NCBI RefSeq assembly: GCF_003970695.1 | Contig: NZ_CP034570.1 | Location: forward strand, 2,914,001-2,978,000 | Source: Maribacter sp. MJ134 | GTDB taxonomy: Bacteria > Bacteroidota > Bacteroidia > Flavobacteriales > Flavobacteriaceae | Direction: 5' to 3' | DNA length: 64,000 nt | In this document: positions 17,159-26,808 of the stretch, piece by piece | Position numbering within the stretch: position 1 is the first letter of the stretch | Layout of the letters: the number at the start of each line of letters is the position of its first letter | Position numbers and translations under genes: made by a program | The notes under the pieces: model-generated | Databases searched by the model: none | What the model saw: the letters and a program-made list of their open reading frames with translations, nothing else | Told to the model about the DNA's origin: nothing

Positions 17159-18610
17159 ATGAAACAAACGGCACTCCTGATCCTATGCGCATGTATTCTT
17201 AGCGCCTGTGGCGAAACAAAAAAAGAAGAAACGCAAGCGGAACTTTTTGCTCGTATCGATACTGAAATAAAACAGAATGCAAAAGTGTACAGTACGCTAA
17301 AGGAAGCTACAGAAACCATTGGTCATAGACTTACGGGTTCCGAAAACGGGGCTAAAGCCGAAGAATACACTTTTAATAAATTCAAGGAGTATGGTTTTGA
17401 CGATGTGGCCTACCAAACCTTTGAAGTGGAGGCTTGGGCAAGGGAATCCGTGGCTTTGGAAATAGACGGAGCGCCTGTTAAAGTGGTCACCTTAGGACAC
17501 TCTCCCATTAAAGCGGAGGTTACTGCCGAGATTGTAGATATGGGCAACGGACTGGAGGCCGATTATTTAGCGGACCCCGAAGCGGTAAAAGGAAAAATAT
17601 CCTTGATATATATTAATATTTTAGAAGGAAGCCCCGAGGGGTTAACCAACCTGCACCGTAGCGAAAAAACTTCTTTAGCTATGAAATATGGGGCGAGAGG
17701 TGTTATCATTATTAATCAAGTGCCCAATGGAGTGCTACTAACGGGAACGGCTTCCGTTACGGGAGCACTTATCCCCATTCCTGCGGTATGCATTGGCATG
17801 GAAGATGGTATGGCCTTAAAAGAAAAGTTGAAGGATAAAAGTATATCGGCGCATATTCAAATGACCAATAAAAGTGATATTATAAAAGCTAGGAACGTAG
17901 TAGCAACTTTAAAAGGTAGTGAAATACCTGAAGAAGAAATTGTCATCGGCGGGCATTTGGATTCTTGGGATTTGGCAACGGGAGCCATAGACAACGGTAT
18001 CGGTGCTTTTGCCGTTCTGGATATTGCCAGGGCATTTAAGGCGAATAATCTGAACCCTAAAAGGACGGTAAAATTCATCATGTTCATGGGAGAAGAACAA
18101 GGTTTGTTAGGGTCTACCTATCTCGTGGAAGAAGCAATTAAAAATAATACCATTGAGCAGATAAAATATATGATGAACCTGGATATGTCCGGAAATCCCA
18201 TTGGCATGAATGCCGGGGGGAAACTAGAGGATGAAGCATTTTTTAAAGATTTAGGGGCCGCCATACAGCAACAGGATACCATTTATCAGAATACCTTTTC
18301 CAATCGTTCCGGATTGCACAGTGATCATCAGCCATTTATGTTAGAAGGTGTTCCTATCCTATCGGTTCATAGTAATCTAGACCGTTCCATTTATGGTTGC
18401 TACCATTCCGATTGTGACGACTTTAATCTAGTTAATGAAACCCATGTAACCAACACCTCACGCTTTGGAACCATGATGTTGTACGCACTTGCTGATGCGC
18501 CCAAACTTCCTGCAACTAAAATGGATAGCGAGACAACCAAGCAGTTCATGATAGACAATAACTTGAAGGAAAAACTAATGATTGGAGGCGATTGGAAATG
18601 GGAAGAGTAA
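17159..18610 (+). CDS. M28 family zinc peptidase lipoprotein (carboxypeptidase Q-like)
   Basis: 483 aa lipoprotein (lipobox LSACGETK), so it acts outside the inner membrane. A PA insert precedes the M28 catalytic domain, which is complete: His266 and Asp268 in GGHLDSW, bridging Asp278, catalytic Glu312 with ligand Glu313 in MGEEQG, Asp342 in NLDMSG and His416 in CYHSDCDD. It probably trims peptides for uptake. The second M28 gene starts 21 nt downstream, suggesting an operon. Confidence 0.93.
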   Translation: MKQTALLILCACILSACGETKKEETQAELFARIDTEIKQNAKVYSTLKEATETIGHRLTGSENGAKAEEYTFNKFKEYGFDDVAYQTFEVEAWARESVALEIDGAPVKVVTLGHSPIKAEVTAEIVDMGNGLEADYLADPEAVKGKISLIYINILEGSPEGLTNLHRSEKTSLAMKYGARGVIIINQVPNGVLLTGTASVTGALIPIPAVCIGMEDGMALKEKLKDKSISAHIQMTNKSDIIKARNVVATLKGSEIPEEEIVIGGHLDSWDLATGAIDNGIGAFAVLDIARAFKANNLNPKRTVKFIMFMGEEQGLLGSTYLVEEAIKNNTIEQIKYMMNLDMSGNPIGMNAGGKLEDEAFFKDLGAAIQQQDTIYQNTFSNRSGLHSDHQPFMLEGVPILSVHSNLDRSIYGCYHSDCDDFNLVNETHVTNTSRFGTMMLYALADAPKLPATKMDSETTKQFMIDNNLKEKLMIGGDWKWEE

Positions 18611-18631
18611 ACCCTTAACAAAATAAATAAT

Positions 18632-20341
18632 ATGAAAAAGCAGCTATTTTTTCTCTGTTTTTTGATTTTAACCCTTGGCTGTTCCCAAGAGCAGGTTCCT
18701 CAACCGACTTCCGATGACTATTTTAAAATAATTCGTCCAGAGTTCAACGGAGAACTGGCTTATGAAACCACTGCTTTTGTAGAACAATACTGGCGGGTGG
18801 CGGGCAATACCGGTTTTAATAAAAGTGTATATTGGATTGCAGAACATTTAGAAAAATCAGGATATGTTCTAGAAAATAAAGCAACGGATACGGAACGTCT
18901 CACCTACAGAATAGAAAAGCGTGCCATGGCAAACCCTACTTGGGAACCGGTTTCGGCATCGCTCCATATTGAAGGGGAAAAGGACCCCTTACTCCTTTCC
19001 TCCACCAATAGAAATATGACCTATCTCAATTCTGCTTCTACTCCAAAAGAAGGGGTTACTGCTGAAATAGTGAATTTAGACACCGATACCAAGAGCAGCA
19101 TCAAAGGGAAAATTGTCTATACCGAGTCCCGCGCGGGTAAATTTTATGAAAAGATGGTTGCCGAAGGCGCATTGGGAATAGTAACCTATAATAACCCATC
19201 CTATCTACAGCCAGAAAAAAACACGACCTCCATTCAGTTTAGGAGTCTGCCGAACCAAAAGAAAACAAAACTTTGGGGCATTGCTTTGTCCCATGCGGCC
19301 AACCAAAGATTAAAAACGAAATTAGAAAAAGGAAGCACTAGGGCTAAAGTGGTCATACAAACCAAAATCTATCCCTCTGAAGAACTGACCGTAGTAGCTA
19401 ACATCAAAGGCAAAACCCAACCCGATGAACGCCTGGTTTTTAGCGCACACATTCAGGAACCGGGCGCCAACGATAATGCTACCGGTGTTGGGGTACAGTT
19501 AGAAATGGCCACCTTGGCGGCAAAACTGTTTCAAGAGAAAAAAATAGACCTTGGTCGCACCATGACCTTCTTATGGGGAGATGAAATTATTTCTACCCGA
19601 CGATATATCCTAGAGGATAAAAAAAGAGCTACGGGTATCAAATGGGGTATAAGTCTGGATATGGTAGGAGAAAACACGGCTCTAACGGGAGGTTCGTTCT
19701 TAATTGAAAAAATGCCCGACCCAAGTGCTATTTGGACTAGGGGTAATGACAAACATTCAGAATGGGGCGGCGAAGTTTTATCCCTAGCCGAAATGAAACC
19801 ACATTACCTTAACGATTTTATTATCAATAATTTTGAAAAACAAGGGGCATATGCGAATTGGGAAGTAAATACCAATCCTTTTGAAGGCGGTAGTGACCAT
19901 ATACCATTTCTAGATGCCGATATTCCTGGACTATTACTTTGGCACTTCACGGATCAATTTTATCACACGGATAATGATCGTTTGGACAAGGTTTCCAAAG
20001 AGACGCTTAAAAATGTTGGAACAGCAGCAATAGCAAGCGCTCTTACCTTATTGAATGCAGATAAATCTACAGCACTAGCCGTTCTAAAGAATATAGAAAT
20101 CGCCGCAACAAACAGGCTAGCGATAGAATTTGAACTGAGCAAGGCGGCAATGGCCAAAAATTCCAATTTCAAAGAACAAATAAAAATACTGAGTGCTTGG
20201 GAAGATTGGTATCATAAAACTATGGAAACGGTAAGGGATTTGCATACTGGTTCCGATGAAAGCTTAAATACTGCTATTGAAGCGGCGCAGCAAAATTTAA
20301 AGTCTTTAGTTCAAAAACAAAAGGGAAAATTAAGGCAATAA
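18632..20341 (+). CDS. M28-like peptidase lipoprotein with altered active site
   Basis: 569 aa lipoprotein (Cys in LTLGCSQEQ). It has the M28 layout, but key residues differ from the upstream paralogue. The first motif reads AHIQEPGAND, so His273 is kept and the supporting Asp is Gln275. Bridging Asp281 is kept. The catalytic Glu-Glu pair is Asp317-Glu318. Asp343 and His445 are kept. The zinc ligands could therefore still bind metal, but the catalytic base is changed. It may be inactive, have a changed specificity or bind substrate for its neighbour. Confidence 0.85.
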   Translation: MKKQLFFLCFLILTLGCSQEQVPQPTSDDYFKIIRPEFNGELAYETTAFVEQYWRVAGNTGFNKSVYWIAEHLEKSGYVLENKATDTERLTYRIEKRAMANPTWEPVSASLHIEGEKDPLLLSSTNRNMTYLNSASTPKEGVTAEIVNLDTDTKSSIKGKIVYTESRAGKFYEKMVAEGALGIVTYNNPSYLQPEKNTTSIQFRSLPNQKKTKLWGIALSHAANQRLKTKLEKGSTRAKVVIQTKIYPSEELTVVANIKGKTQPDERLVFSAHIQEPGANDNATGVGVQLEMATLAAKLFQEKKIDLGRTMTFLWGDEIISTRRYILEDKKRATGIKWGISLDMVGENTALTGGSFLIEKMPDPSAIWTRGNDKHSEWGGEVLSLAEMKPHYLNDFIINNFEKQGAYANWEVNTNPFEGGSDHIPFLDADIPGLLLWHFTDQFYHTDNDRLDKVSKETLKNVGTAAIASALTLLNADKSTALAVLKNIEIAATNRLAIEFELSKAAMAKNSNFKEQIKILSAWEDWYHKTMETVRDLHTGSDESLNTAIEAAQQNLKSLVQKQKGKLRQ

Positions 20342-20342
20342 A

Positions 20343-20372
20343 AAGGGACCCCTTTAGAGTCCCTTGGTTTTA
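20343..20372 (+). terminator. Rho-independent terminator
   Basis: Stem AAGGGAC (20343-20349), 9-nt loop, stem GTCCCTT (20359-20365), then GGTTTT. It lies directly after the stop of the second M28 gene. Confidence 0.75.
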
Positions 20373-20485
20373 AGTTGGTTAATTTACCTTATTGAGGCCG
20401 CCAAAGAGTTTGATAACCCTAATCTCGCCTCGAAATTAAATATTCATTTCATTAAGAATGTGCAATGGGTCTGCCCAGAGATGGC

Positions 20486-20767
20486 TTACTTAGACATTGC
20501 GCCCTTGATTGCCCCGATAATGGCCATAATGACACCACCACCAACGCCCCCGCCGGCTACACTTCCAAGAATACCGGAAATATCCATGCCGCCGTCCGTT
20601 CCCAGACCCAGCATACCCAGTAAATAGCCTCCTAATCCGCCTCCAAGAATACCCGAAATACTGTTTCCTAAGGTACCTAGATTAAGTTTTGGCAATAATT
20701 TCCCTGCAACGTTTCCTCCGACCGCACCAGAGATTAATTGAATGATCAACGGTAAATACTCTTCCAT
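20486..20767 (-). CDS. Glycine-rich hydrophobic small membrane protein
   Basis: 93 aa, about one third Gly, with repeated small-residue helices such as GAVGGNVAGKLL, ILGGGLGGYLLGMLG and SVAGGGVGGGVIMAIIGA. This glycine-zipper pattern suggests two or three packed membrane helices. Similar short proteins are widespread and uncharacterised. No partner gene is visible; the neighbours are M28 peptidases (convergent) and the BNR protein (divergent). Confidence 0.65.
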   Translation of the reverse strand: MEEYLPLIIQLISGAVGGNVAGKLLPKLNLGTLGNSISGILGGGLGGYLLGMLGLGTDGGMDISGILGSVAGGGVGGGVIMAIIGAIKGAMSK

Positions 20768-20946
20768 TTTATGTTACTTATTGGTTATATGTCAATAAAT
20801 TAACAATATTTTTTGATATTAAACAATTTATTGTGATTTTAATTAAAAAATTTGTATCACTTAAAAGATGTTTTCTTACAAATTATTTTTTTGGGGTGGC
20901 TAAAACTTATTACTAACTTCCCTGATGGAATCTGTAATAAACCAGA

Positions 20947-23793
20947 ATGAAATATTTAACCCTTTTAGTAGTATTAAATGTCGCCCTTAGTACAGCGCAA
21001 ATTACACCGACCGCTAAGGAAATTAATCTTGAGGCCTTTGCTTATAAAGCGAAATTAGCAGAACAATCATTGGTCAAGAATATCCCTCTAAAAAACATTG
21101 GTCCCTCAGTGATGAGCGGCCGTGTTGTGGATATTGCTGTAAATCCTGAAAACACCATAGAATTCTATGTGGGTTATGCCTCTGGAGGTCTTTGGCATAC
21201 AAATAATAATGGAATTACCTTTACCCCTCTTCTTGATGAGACGGATACACAAAATGTAGGTGCCGTGGCTGTTCATTGGCCAAGCGGAACCATCTACCTG
21301 GGAACAGGAGAGAATAATTCCTCGAGATCTTCCTATGCCGGTATTGGTATCTTAAAATCCGAGGACAGTGGCAAAACATGGAAAAATATAGGTTTAGCGG
21401 ACTCCCATCATATTGGCAGGATAATTATTAACCCTAATAATCCCAACGAGGTTGTAGTCGGTGTAACCGGTCATCTCTACTCTGCGAATCAAGAAAGAGG
21501 CATTTTTAAAACCGTGGATGGTGGAAAAACTTGGAAAAAAACACTTTATATCAATGATGAAACTGGAATCATAGACGTAGCCTTTGCCCCTGAAAATTTC
21601 AATATTCAATATGCCGCAGCTTGGGAAAAGGATAGGAAAGCATGGAACTTTGACGGTAATGGCCCTAATTCCGGAATTTATAAGAGTATGGATGCCGGAG
21701 CTACGTGGGTAAAAGTCTCTAATGCAGACAGTGGTTTCCCTACGGGAAATGGAGTTGGTAGAATAGGATTGGCCATTTTTGATGAAAACACGGTATTTGC
21801 AGTACACGATAATCAGTTCAGGAGACCCAAGGAAAAAGGAAAAGAAAAGAAATTATCAGGGTTGGTCAAGGATGATTTTAAAACAATGACTTCCGAGGCG
21901 TTTTTGAACCTATCGGACAAAAAACTGAATACATTTCTGAAAACCAATAATTTTCAAGAAAAATACCGAGCGGACAATATTAAACAAATGGTTCGCAGCG
22001 GAGCCGTGAAGCCTGTTGATTTGGCCAAATATTTAGAAAATGCCAATTCTTTGTTGTTTGACACCCCCGTTATAGGCGCCGAGGTCTACAAGAGCGATAA
22101 TGGTGGCAAGACGTGGTCCAAACAAAACGAAAATTACATCGATGACCTCTTCTACAGTTACGGATATTACTTTGCTCAAATAGCAATAGACCCCAATAAC
22201 GCTGATAAAATTTATCTGGCCGGTGTTCCGATAATAAAATCCGAAGACGGTGGTAAAACATACGCTTCCATAAACGGGGATAATGTCCATGCGGATCATC
22301 ATGCAATTTGGGTGAATGCAAAAAGACCGGGCCACATAATCAATGGAAACGATGGTGGTGTTAATATCAGTTATGATGATGGTCAGAACTGGATAAAGAA
22401 CAATGCACCTACTGTAGGTCAGTTTTATGCCATAAACGTTGACAATGAGGAACCCTACAATGTCTACGGAGGACTTCAAGACAATGGCGTTTGGAGAGGC
22501 CCGCATAACGCAGAGGAAAACAGTGCTTGGCACCAAAGTGGTCAATACCCTTGGGAATCCATCTTAGGCGGGGATGGTATGCAGGTACAAATAGATAGTA
22601 GGAACTCGGATATTGTTTATACAGGATTTCAATTTGGAAACTATTTTAGGTTAGACCTTACCAATGATAAGAGAACCTACATACAACCCAAACATGAATT
22701 GGGGGAAACACCGTATCGGTTCAATTGGCAGACCCCCATTTTATTATCCCCTCACAATCAAGATATTCTATATATAGGAGGTAATAAATTACACCGTTCC
22801 CTCAATCAAGGTGACAACTGGGAAACGATTTCGCCCGACCTTACCCAAGGCGGTAGAGAAGGAAATGTAGCCTATGGTACACTAACAACGATTGCAGAGT
22901 CTCCATTTAAATTTGGGCAAATCTATACAGGAAGTGATGATGGTATAGTGCAGCTTACCCAAAACGGAGGAGGCACTTGGACTATAATCTCAGATTCCTT
23001 TCCAAAAAACCTATGGGTCAGCAGAGTTCTTGCATCAAAACATAAGAAAGAACGAGTTTATGTTACCTTGAACGGTTACAGATGGGACGATTTTAATGCC
23101 TATTTACTGGTAAGTGAAGATTATGGCGCTACTTGGAAATCTTTGAGCAACAACATCCCAAAATCACCCCTTAATGTTATACTCGAGGATTCCGAAAACG
23201 AAAATATCCTATACGTAGGAGCTGATAACGGATTGTATGTTTCTTTTGATCGAGGTAATACTTGGGAAGTTTTTCAAAACGGAATGCCTAATGTTGCGGT
23301 ACATGATTTAGTCATTCAGCCAAGGGCAAAACATCTGTTGGTTGGTACCCATGGCCGTAGTATTTATAAGGCAGATATCGCCAGGCTACAACGTATGACT
23401 CCCGAAATAATGAATAAAGGTCTTTATGTTTTTGATTTGGACACCCTTAAGCATAATAAGAATTGGGGCAATGCTTGGAGTTCTTGGTCCAAACCAAACA
23501 CGCCAGGTATCGATATTACTTTCTATAGTTCAGCAGCAGATACTTACCAAGCCATAATCACCTCAGCCGATGCTATTGAGGTAAGCGCGGCAGAAATTGT
23601 GGCAGACAAGGGACTGAATATCCTATCGTATGATGTTGCCTTCTCCAAAGCCGGAAAGTTAAACTATCTAAAAAAACACAAAACGGATTTACCCATAGCT
23701 AAAAACGGAAAGACATACTTACCGACCGGCACCTATATGGTGGAGCTGTCTGGGAACGGCACTAAAGAGTCCAAAAAGTTTACGATCGAATAA
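20947..23793 (+). CDS. Large secreted Asp-box/BNR (VPS10-like) propeller protein
   Basis: 948 aa with an N-terminal signal peptide (LLVVLNVALSTAQ). At least nine Asp-box motifs of the form S-x-D-x-G-x-T-W are visible (SEDSGKTW, TVDGGKTW, SMDAGATW, SDNGGKTW, SEDGGKTY, SYDDGQNW, SLNQGDNW, SEDYGATW, SFDRGNTW). This predicts a multi-bladed propeller of the sortilin/VPS10 or glycosidase type. An inserted helical segment lies at about 290-375. The C-terminus is a beta domain without a clear T9SS sorting signal. The enzymatic role is unknown. The ThuA gene follows after 27 nt. Confidence 0.88.
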   Translation: MKYLTLLVVLNVALSTAQITPTAKEINLEAFAYKAKLAEQSLVKNIPLKNIGPSVMSGRVVDIAVNPENTIEFYVGYASGGLWHTNNNGITFTPLLDETDTQNVGAVAVHWPSGTIYLGTGENNSSRSSYAGIGILKSEDSGKTWKNIGLADSHHIGRIIINPNNPNEVVVGVTGHLYSANQERGIFKTVDGGKTWKKTLYINDETGIIDVAFAPENFNIQYAAAWEKDRKAWNFDGNGPNSGIYKSMDAGATWVKVSNADSGFPTGNGVGRIGLAIFDENTVFAVHDNQFRRPKEKGKEKKLSGLVKDDFKTMTSEAFLNLSDKKLNTFLKTNNFQEKYRADNIKQMVRSGAVKPVDLAKYLENANSLLFDTPVIGAEVYKSDNGGKTWSKQNENYIDDLFYSYGYYFAQIAIDPNNADKIYLAGVPIIKSEDGGKTYASINGDNVHADHHAIWVNAKRPGHIINGNDGGVNISYDDGQNWIKNNAPTVGQFYAINVDNEEPYNVYGGLQDNGVWRGPHNAEENSAWHQSGQYPWESILGGDGMQVQIDSRNSDIVYTGFQFGNYFRLDLTNDKRTYIQPKHELGETPYRFNWQTPILLSPHNQDILYIGGNKLHRSLNQGDNWETISPDLTQGGREGNVAYGTLTTIAESPFKFGQIYTGSDDGIVQLTQNGGGTWTIISDSFPKNLWVSRVLASKHKKERVYVTLNGYRWDDFNAYLLVSEDYGATWKSLSNNIPKSPLNVILEDSENENILYVGADNGLYVSFDRGNTWEVFQNGMPNVAVHDLVIQPRAKHLLVGTHGRSIYKADIARLQRMTPEIMNKGLYVFDLDTLKHNKNWGNAWSSWSKPNTPGIDITFYSSAADTYQAIITSADAIEVSAAEIVADKGLNILSYDVAFSKAGKLNYLKKHKTDLPIAKNGKTYLPTGTYMVELSGNGTKESKKFTIE

Positions 23794-23820
23794 TGGAATC
23801 CTTTATAAATCAATAACCTT

Positions 23821-24786
23821 ATGAAACGTATTATAATTCTAGTTTTCGCCATAAGTTTTTCGCAAGCACATATTTCCTGTGCAAAAAGTAAGGAACCCAT
23901 AAAAGTTTTGATTGTTGACGGTCAGAACAACCACGCGCAATGGCCAAAGACAACGCATATGCTTGCTATTCATCTGAAAGAAAGTGGTTTGTTTACTGTT
24001 GATATTTATCGTTCTGCATATACTTGGAAAGGAGAAGAATTTCTTTCTAAATATCCTGTAGAGAAAAAAACGACCCCGTTGGAAAAACCCAAATCTGACC
24101 CAAACTTTGCGCCAGATTTCTCTAAATATGACGTAGTCATTAACAATTTTGGGTGGAATGCGGCGGAATGGCCAGAAGAAACCAAGCGCTCCTTGGAAAA
24201 GTACATGGAGAATGGTGGCGGGTTGGTTGTTTTTCATGCTGCGGACAATTCTTTTCCAAAATGGGAAGCGTATAATAAAATGATAGGCCTTGGTGGCTGG
24301 GGAGATCGCACCGAAAAAGACGGTCCATATGTCTATTATGATGACAATGGAGAACTAAGAAGAGATTTAAGTCCAGGTCCGGCGGGTGCCCATGGACCCC
24401 AAAGCGAATATCAAGTGCAGTTACGAAATAGCGAACATCCAATTACCAAGGGAATGCCAGAAGTATGGTTACATACCAAAGATGAGTTATATAATAGCTT
24501 GCGAGGACCTGCGGAAAACATGGAGGTTTTGGCAACGGCGTACGCAGACCCTAATAATAAAGGTACTGGTAGGCACGAACCTGCACTTATGACCTTGACC
24601 TATGGGAAGGGACGTATTTTTCATAATATCATGGGGCATGCGGATTATTCCGTTGCCTGTGTCGGATTCATTACTACCATGCTTCGTGGTGCGGAATGGG
24701 CGGCCACAGGAAAAGTTACTCAAGAGATTCCAAAAGATTTTCCAACCGCAGATAAGGTAAGCTCTAGAACATTTCCGAATAACTAA
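23821..24786 (+). CDS. ThuA-domain protein
   Basis: 321 aa with a signal or lipoprotein start (SQAHISCAK), so exported. The ThuA (glutamine-amidotransferase-like) fold is shown by KVLIVDGQNNHAQWPKTT at the start, YDVVINNFGW, NGGGLVVFHAADNSFPKW and a late RIFHNIMGHADYS block with conserved His. Family members occur with sugar-degrading dehydrogenases, and the catalytic activity is mostly unknown. It is probably cotranscribed with the BNR protein. Confidence 0.9.
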   Translation: MKRIIILVFAISFSQAHISCAKSKEPIKVLIVDGQNNHAQWPKTTHMLAIHLKESGLFTVDIYRSAYTWKGEEFLSKYPVEKKTTPLEKPKSDPNFAPDFSKYDVVINNFGWNAAEWPEETKRSLEKYMENGGGLVVFHAADNSFPKWEAYNKMIGLGGWGDRTEKDGPYVYYDDNGELRRDLSPGPAGAHGPQSEYQVQLRNSEHPITKGMPEVWLHTKDELYNSLRGPAENMEVLATAYADPNNKGTGRHEPALMTLTYGKGRIFHNIMGHADYSVACVGFITTMLRGAEWAATGKVTQEIPKDFPTADKVSSRTFPNN

Positions 24787-24832
24787 AACTACGCAACGGT
24801 TCATACGATATTTTGACCGTATTAAGAATAAC

Positions 24833-25237
24833 ATGAATTTATCACTTATGCAGTTAACATTAAGCATACCCGCTTTACTATTTCCGGCCATTTCTTTGAC
24901 CATGCTTGCTTATAATGCACGCTATTTGGCCATTGCCGCGTTGATCAGACAGCTTTATGAAAAGTATCAAGAAAGTTCTTCTGGCCCGTTAGAACAACAA
25001 ATAAACCAACTACGTAAAAGGCTAGGCATTATAAAAAGCATGCAGGCTACGGCAATCTTTAGCTTTTTACTGGCCGTAATTACCATGTCGCTTATTTATA
25101 TGGAATTCAATTTTTGGGCCGATGTTATCTTTGGAATTAGCCTCATTGCTCTTATACTCTCATTGATATTATCGTTGATTGAAGTTCAACTGTCTACAAA
25201 GGCATTGGAAATACAATTGAAAAACATGGAGGCTTAA
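24833..25237 (+). CDS. DUF2721 membrane protein
   Basis: 134 aa. Three membrane segments are visible: residues 5-27 (SIPALLFPAISLTMLAYNARYLAI), about 73-92 and about 96-118. A charged loop QLYEKYQESS-type region lies between the first and second. The pattern matches DUF2721, for which no function is known. Located 46 nt after thuA. Confidence 0.8.
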   Translation: MNLSLMQLTLSIPALLFPAISLTMLAYNARYLAIAALIRQLYEKYQESSSGPLEQQINQLRKRLGIIKSMQATAIFSFLLAVITMSLIYMEFNFWADVIFGISLIALILSLILSLIEVQLSTKALEIQLKNMEA

Positions 25238-25376
25238 ATCCCTACATACGGGACAACTGTAACGTTTTAACGTTAATTTGTCAGAAACTTCAATTTTTAA
25301 AGTCTTATTTTACTTTCCATAGATAATCAATTATATTGCTATCTTTATCTTCTATCCCAAAACTATAGCTTTTGTG

Positions 25377-25802
25377 ATGAAACGTGTACGGGAACTTCCA
25401 TTTTTTAAAAATATCAGAGAAGTCAGGGAATTCGATTTTGGTATTTTTTATTACTTCGATGGTCTAGTTATTTCGGAAATAAAAGAAGGGGTGATTTTTG
25501 ATTGGAACATGGCCGAAAAAGCGGTTATAGCGGCACAGGAAATTTTTGGTGAAAACGCTCCAATTGCCTCTATATCCAATAGAATTAACAGTTATACGGT
25601 ATCCCCTACGGATTGGATTAAATTCTACAATAACAGAAATCGATTAAGTTTCTATTCCGTAGTAGGTAGTACGCAAGGAAGTTTTACCAGTTTAGTTCTT
25701 GAACGTATGTTTTTTCAAAATTCCATTCATCAATTTACAGACCTGCAACAAGCAATTGATTTTAGTCTTGCTAAAATTGAAGAAAACAGGGCTACTGTTT
25801 AA
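25377..25802 (+). CDS. Hypothetical STAS/SEC14-like small protein
   Basis: 141 aa from the ATG at 25377; a GTG one codon earlier is also in frame. No signal peptide or membrane segment. An alternating beta/alpha pattern (FDFGIFYYFDGLVISEI, AEKAVIAAQEIF, PIASISNRINSY, YSVVGSTQGSF, DLQQAIDFSLAKI) resembles small STAS-like proteins common in flavobacteria. Function is unknown. A TAGCTTTTG element just before the start is close to a -7 box. Confidence 0.6.
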   Translation: MKRVRELPFFKNIREVREFDFGIFYYFDGLVISEIKEGVIFDWNMAEKAVIAAQEIFGENAPIASISNRINSYTVSPTDWIKFYNNRNRLSFYSVVGSTQGSFTSLVLERMFFQNSIHQFTDLQQAIDFSLAKIEENRATV

Positions 25803-25833
25803 ATAGATCATATCACTACTTTCCAAACCATCT

Positions 25834-26808
25834 TTATACTAGGGCAACTCCTACATGAAACAGTGCGTCTCCTTGATTGACCACGGCTTGGTGATTAATA
25901 CAAATGATGTAGCCGTCATCAGGGGCCTTTATGAGTTTGGTCTTCTTTCCGTAAATATCCGATACCAAACCTAAAATGGCCCCCTTTTGCATTTGAGTAC
26001 CGTTCAGCACCTTAGGTATGAACATTCCCGCGGTAGGGGCTCTGAGCCATCTGCGCTTGCCTAAATATATGGTTTTCTTCAAGCCACCATAATCCTCGTT
26101 AGACTTCTTTACCATATCAAAATATCTTAGGATTCTTAAAATACCATCAATCCCGGCAGCAATGGAAAAATCGTCGAAACGCATACTTTCACCAGCTTCG
26201 AAGACGATTGTAGGCTTGTTCATTAAATAGGCTGCATTACGAAAAGAACCCTTTATCAATTTAGAAGAGAACGTAAAGGGTGCATTAAAGATAGAGGCCA
26301 ACTTGGCACTTAAACCATCTTCATGAGTGTAGCGAATCTGCGGAAAATTATGCCGCTGGTTACCGCCCGTATGTAAATCGATTGCCACATCTATTTGATG
26401 CATGATCTCGTTAAGATAATGATAGGCAATTCTACTGGCCATGGAACCTTTTCGGGTTCCCGGAAAACTACGATTAACATCTTTCCCGTCCGGTACATCC
26501 CTTGAAAAATGAATAAATCCAAAAATATTCAGGATAGGCACCGCTACAATAGCACCTTTGTCAATGGTATATAATTTATCGGCCAACATTCTTCTTACGA
26601 TTTCTATACCGTTGATTTCATCGCCATGCAAGCCAGCTTGTACAAGCAAGGTAGGGCCTGGGTTTTTTGAGTTGAACACATAAACGGGAATGTCTATGAG
26701 CGTTCCTGTAGGTAGACGGTCAATACTAATTTTCAAAAGTTTGTTCTCACCAGGAGCTACACGTTCCCCGCCAATTATGATTGTCCTATTTTCTTTTGCG
26801 AAGTCCAT
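25834..26808 (-). CDS. Succinylglutamate desuccinylase/aspartoacylase family protein
   Basis: 324 aa M14-like zinc enzyme. Metal and catalytic motifs are visible: QAGLHGDEINGIE (His and Glu ligands), DVNRSFPG, AIDLHTGG (His) and VFEAGES. A C-terminal beta domain follows. Family members cleave N-acyl amino acids. The gene starts inside the end of the rimK-like gene (23-nt overlap), so the two are translationally coupled. This suggests it may act on, or reverse, products of the ligase, though this is inference. Confidence 0.9.
   Translation of the reverse strand: MDFAKENRTIIIGGERVAPGENKLLKISIDRLPTGTLIDIPVYVFNSKNPGPTLLVQAGLHGDEINGIEIVRRMLADKLYTIDKGAIVAVPILNIFGFIHFSRDVPDGKDVNRSFPGTRKGSMASRIAYHYLNEIMHQIDVAIDLHTGGNQRHNFPQIRYTHEDGLSAKLASIFNAPFTFSSKLIKGSFRNAAYLMNKPTIVFEAGESMRFDDFSIAAGIDGILRILRYFDMVKKSNEDYGGLKKTIYLGKRRWLRAPTAGMFIPKVLNGTQMQKGAILGLVSDIYGKKTKLIKAPDDGYIICINHQAVVNQGDALFHVGVALV

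Noticed and set aside
20947-23793. T9SS C-terminal sorting domain in the BNR protein
   Set aside because: The C-terminal beta domain lacks the usual type A or B sorting motifs and ends as in other VPS10-like proteins.
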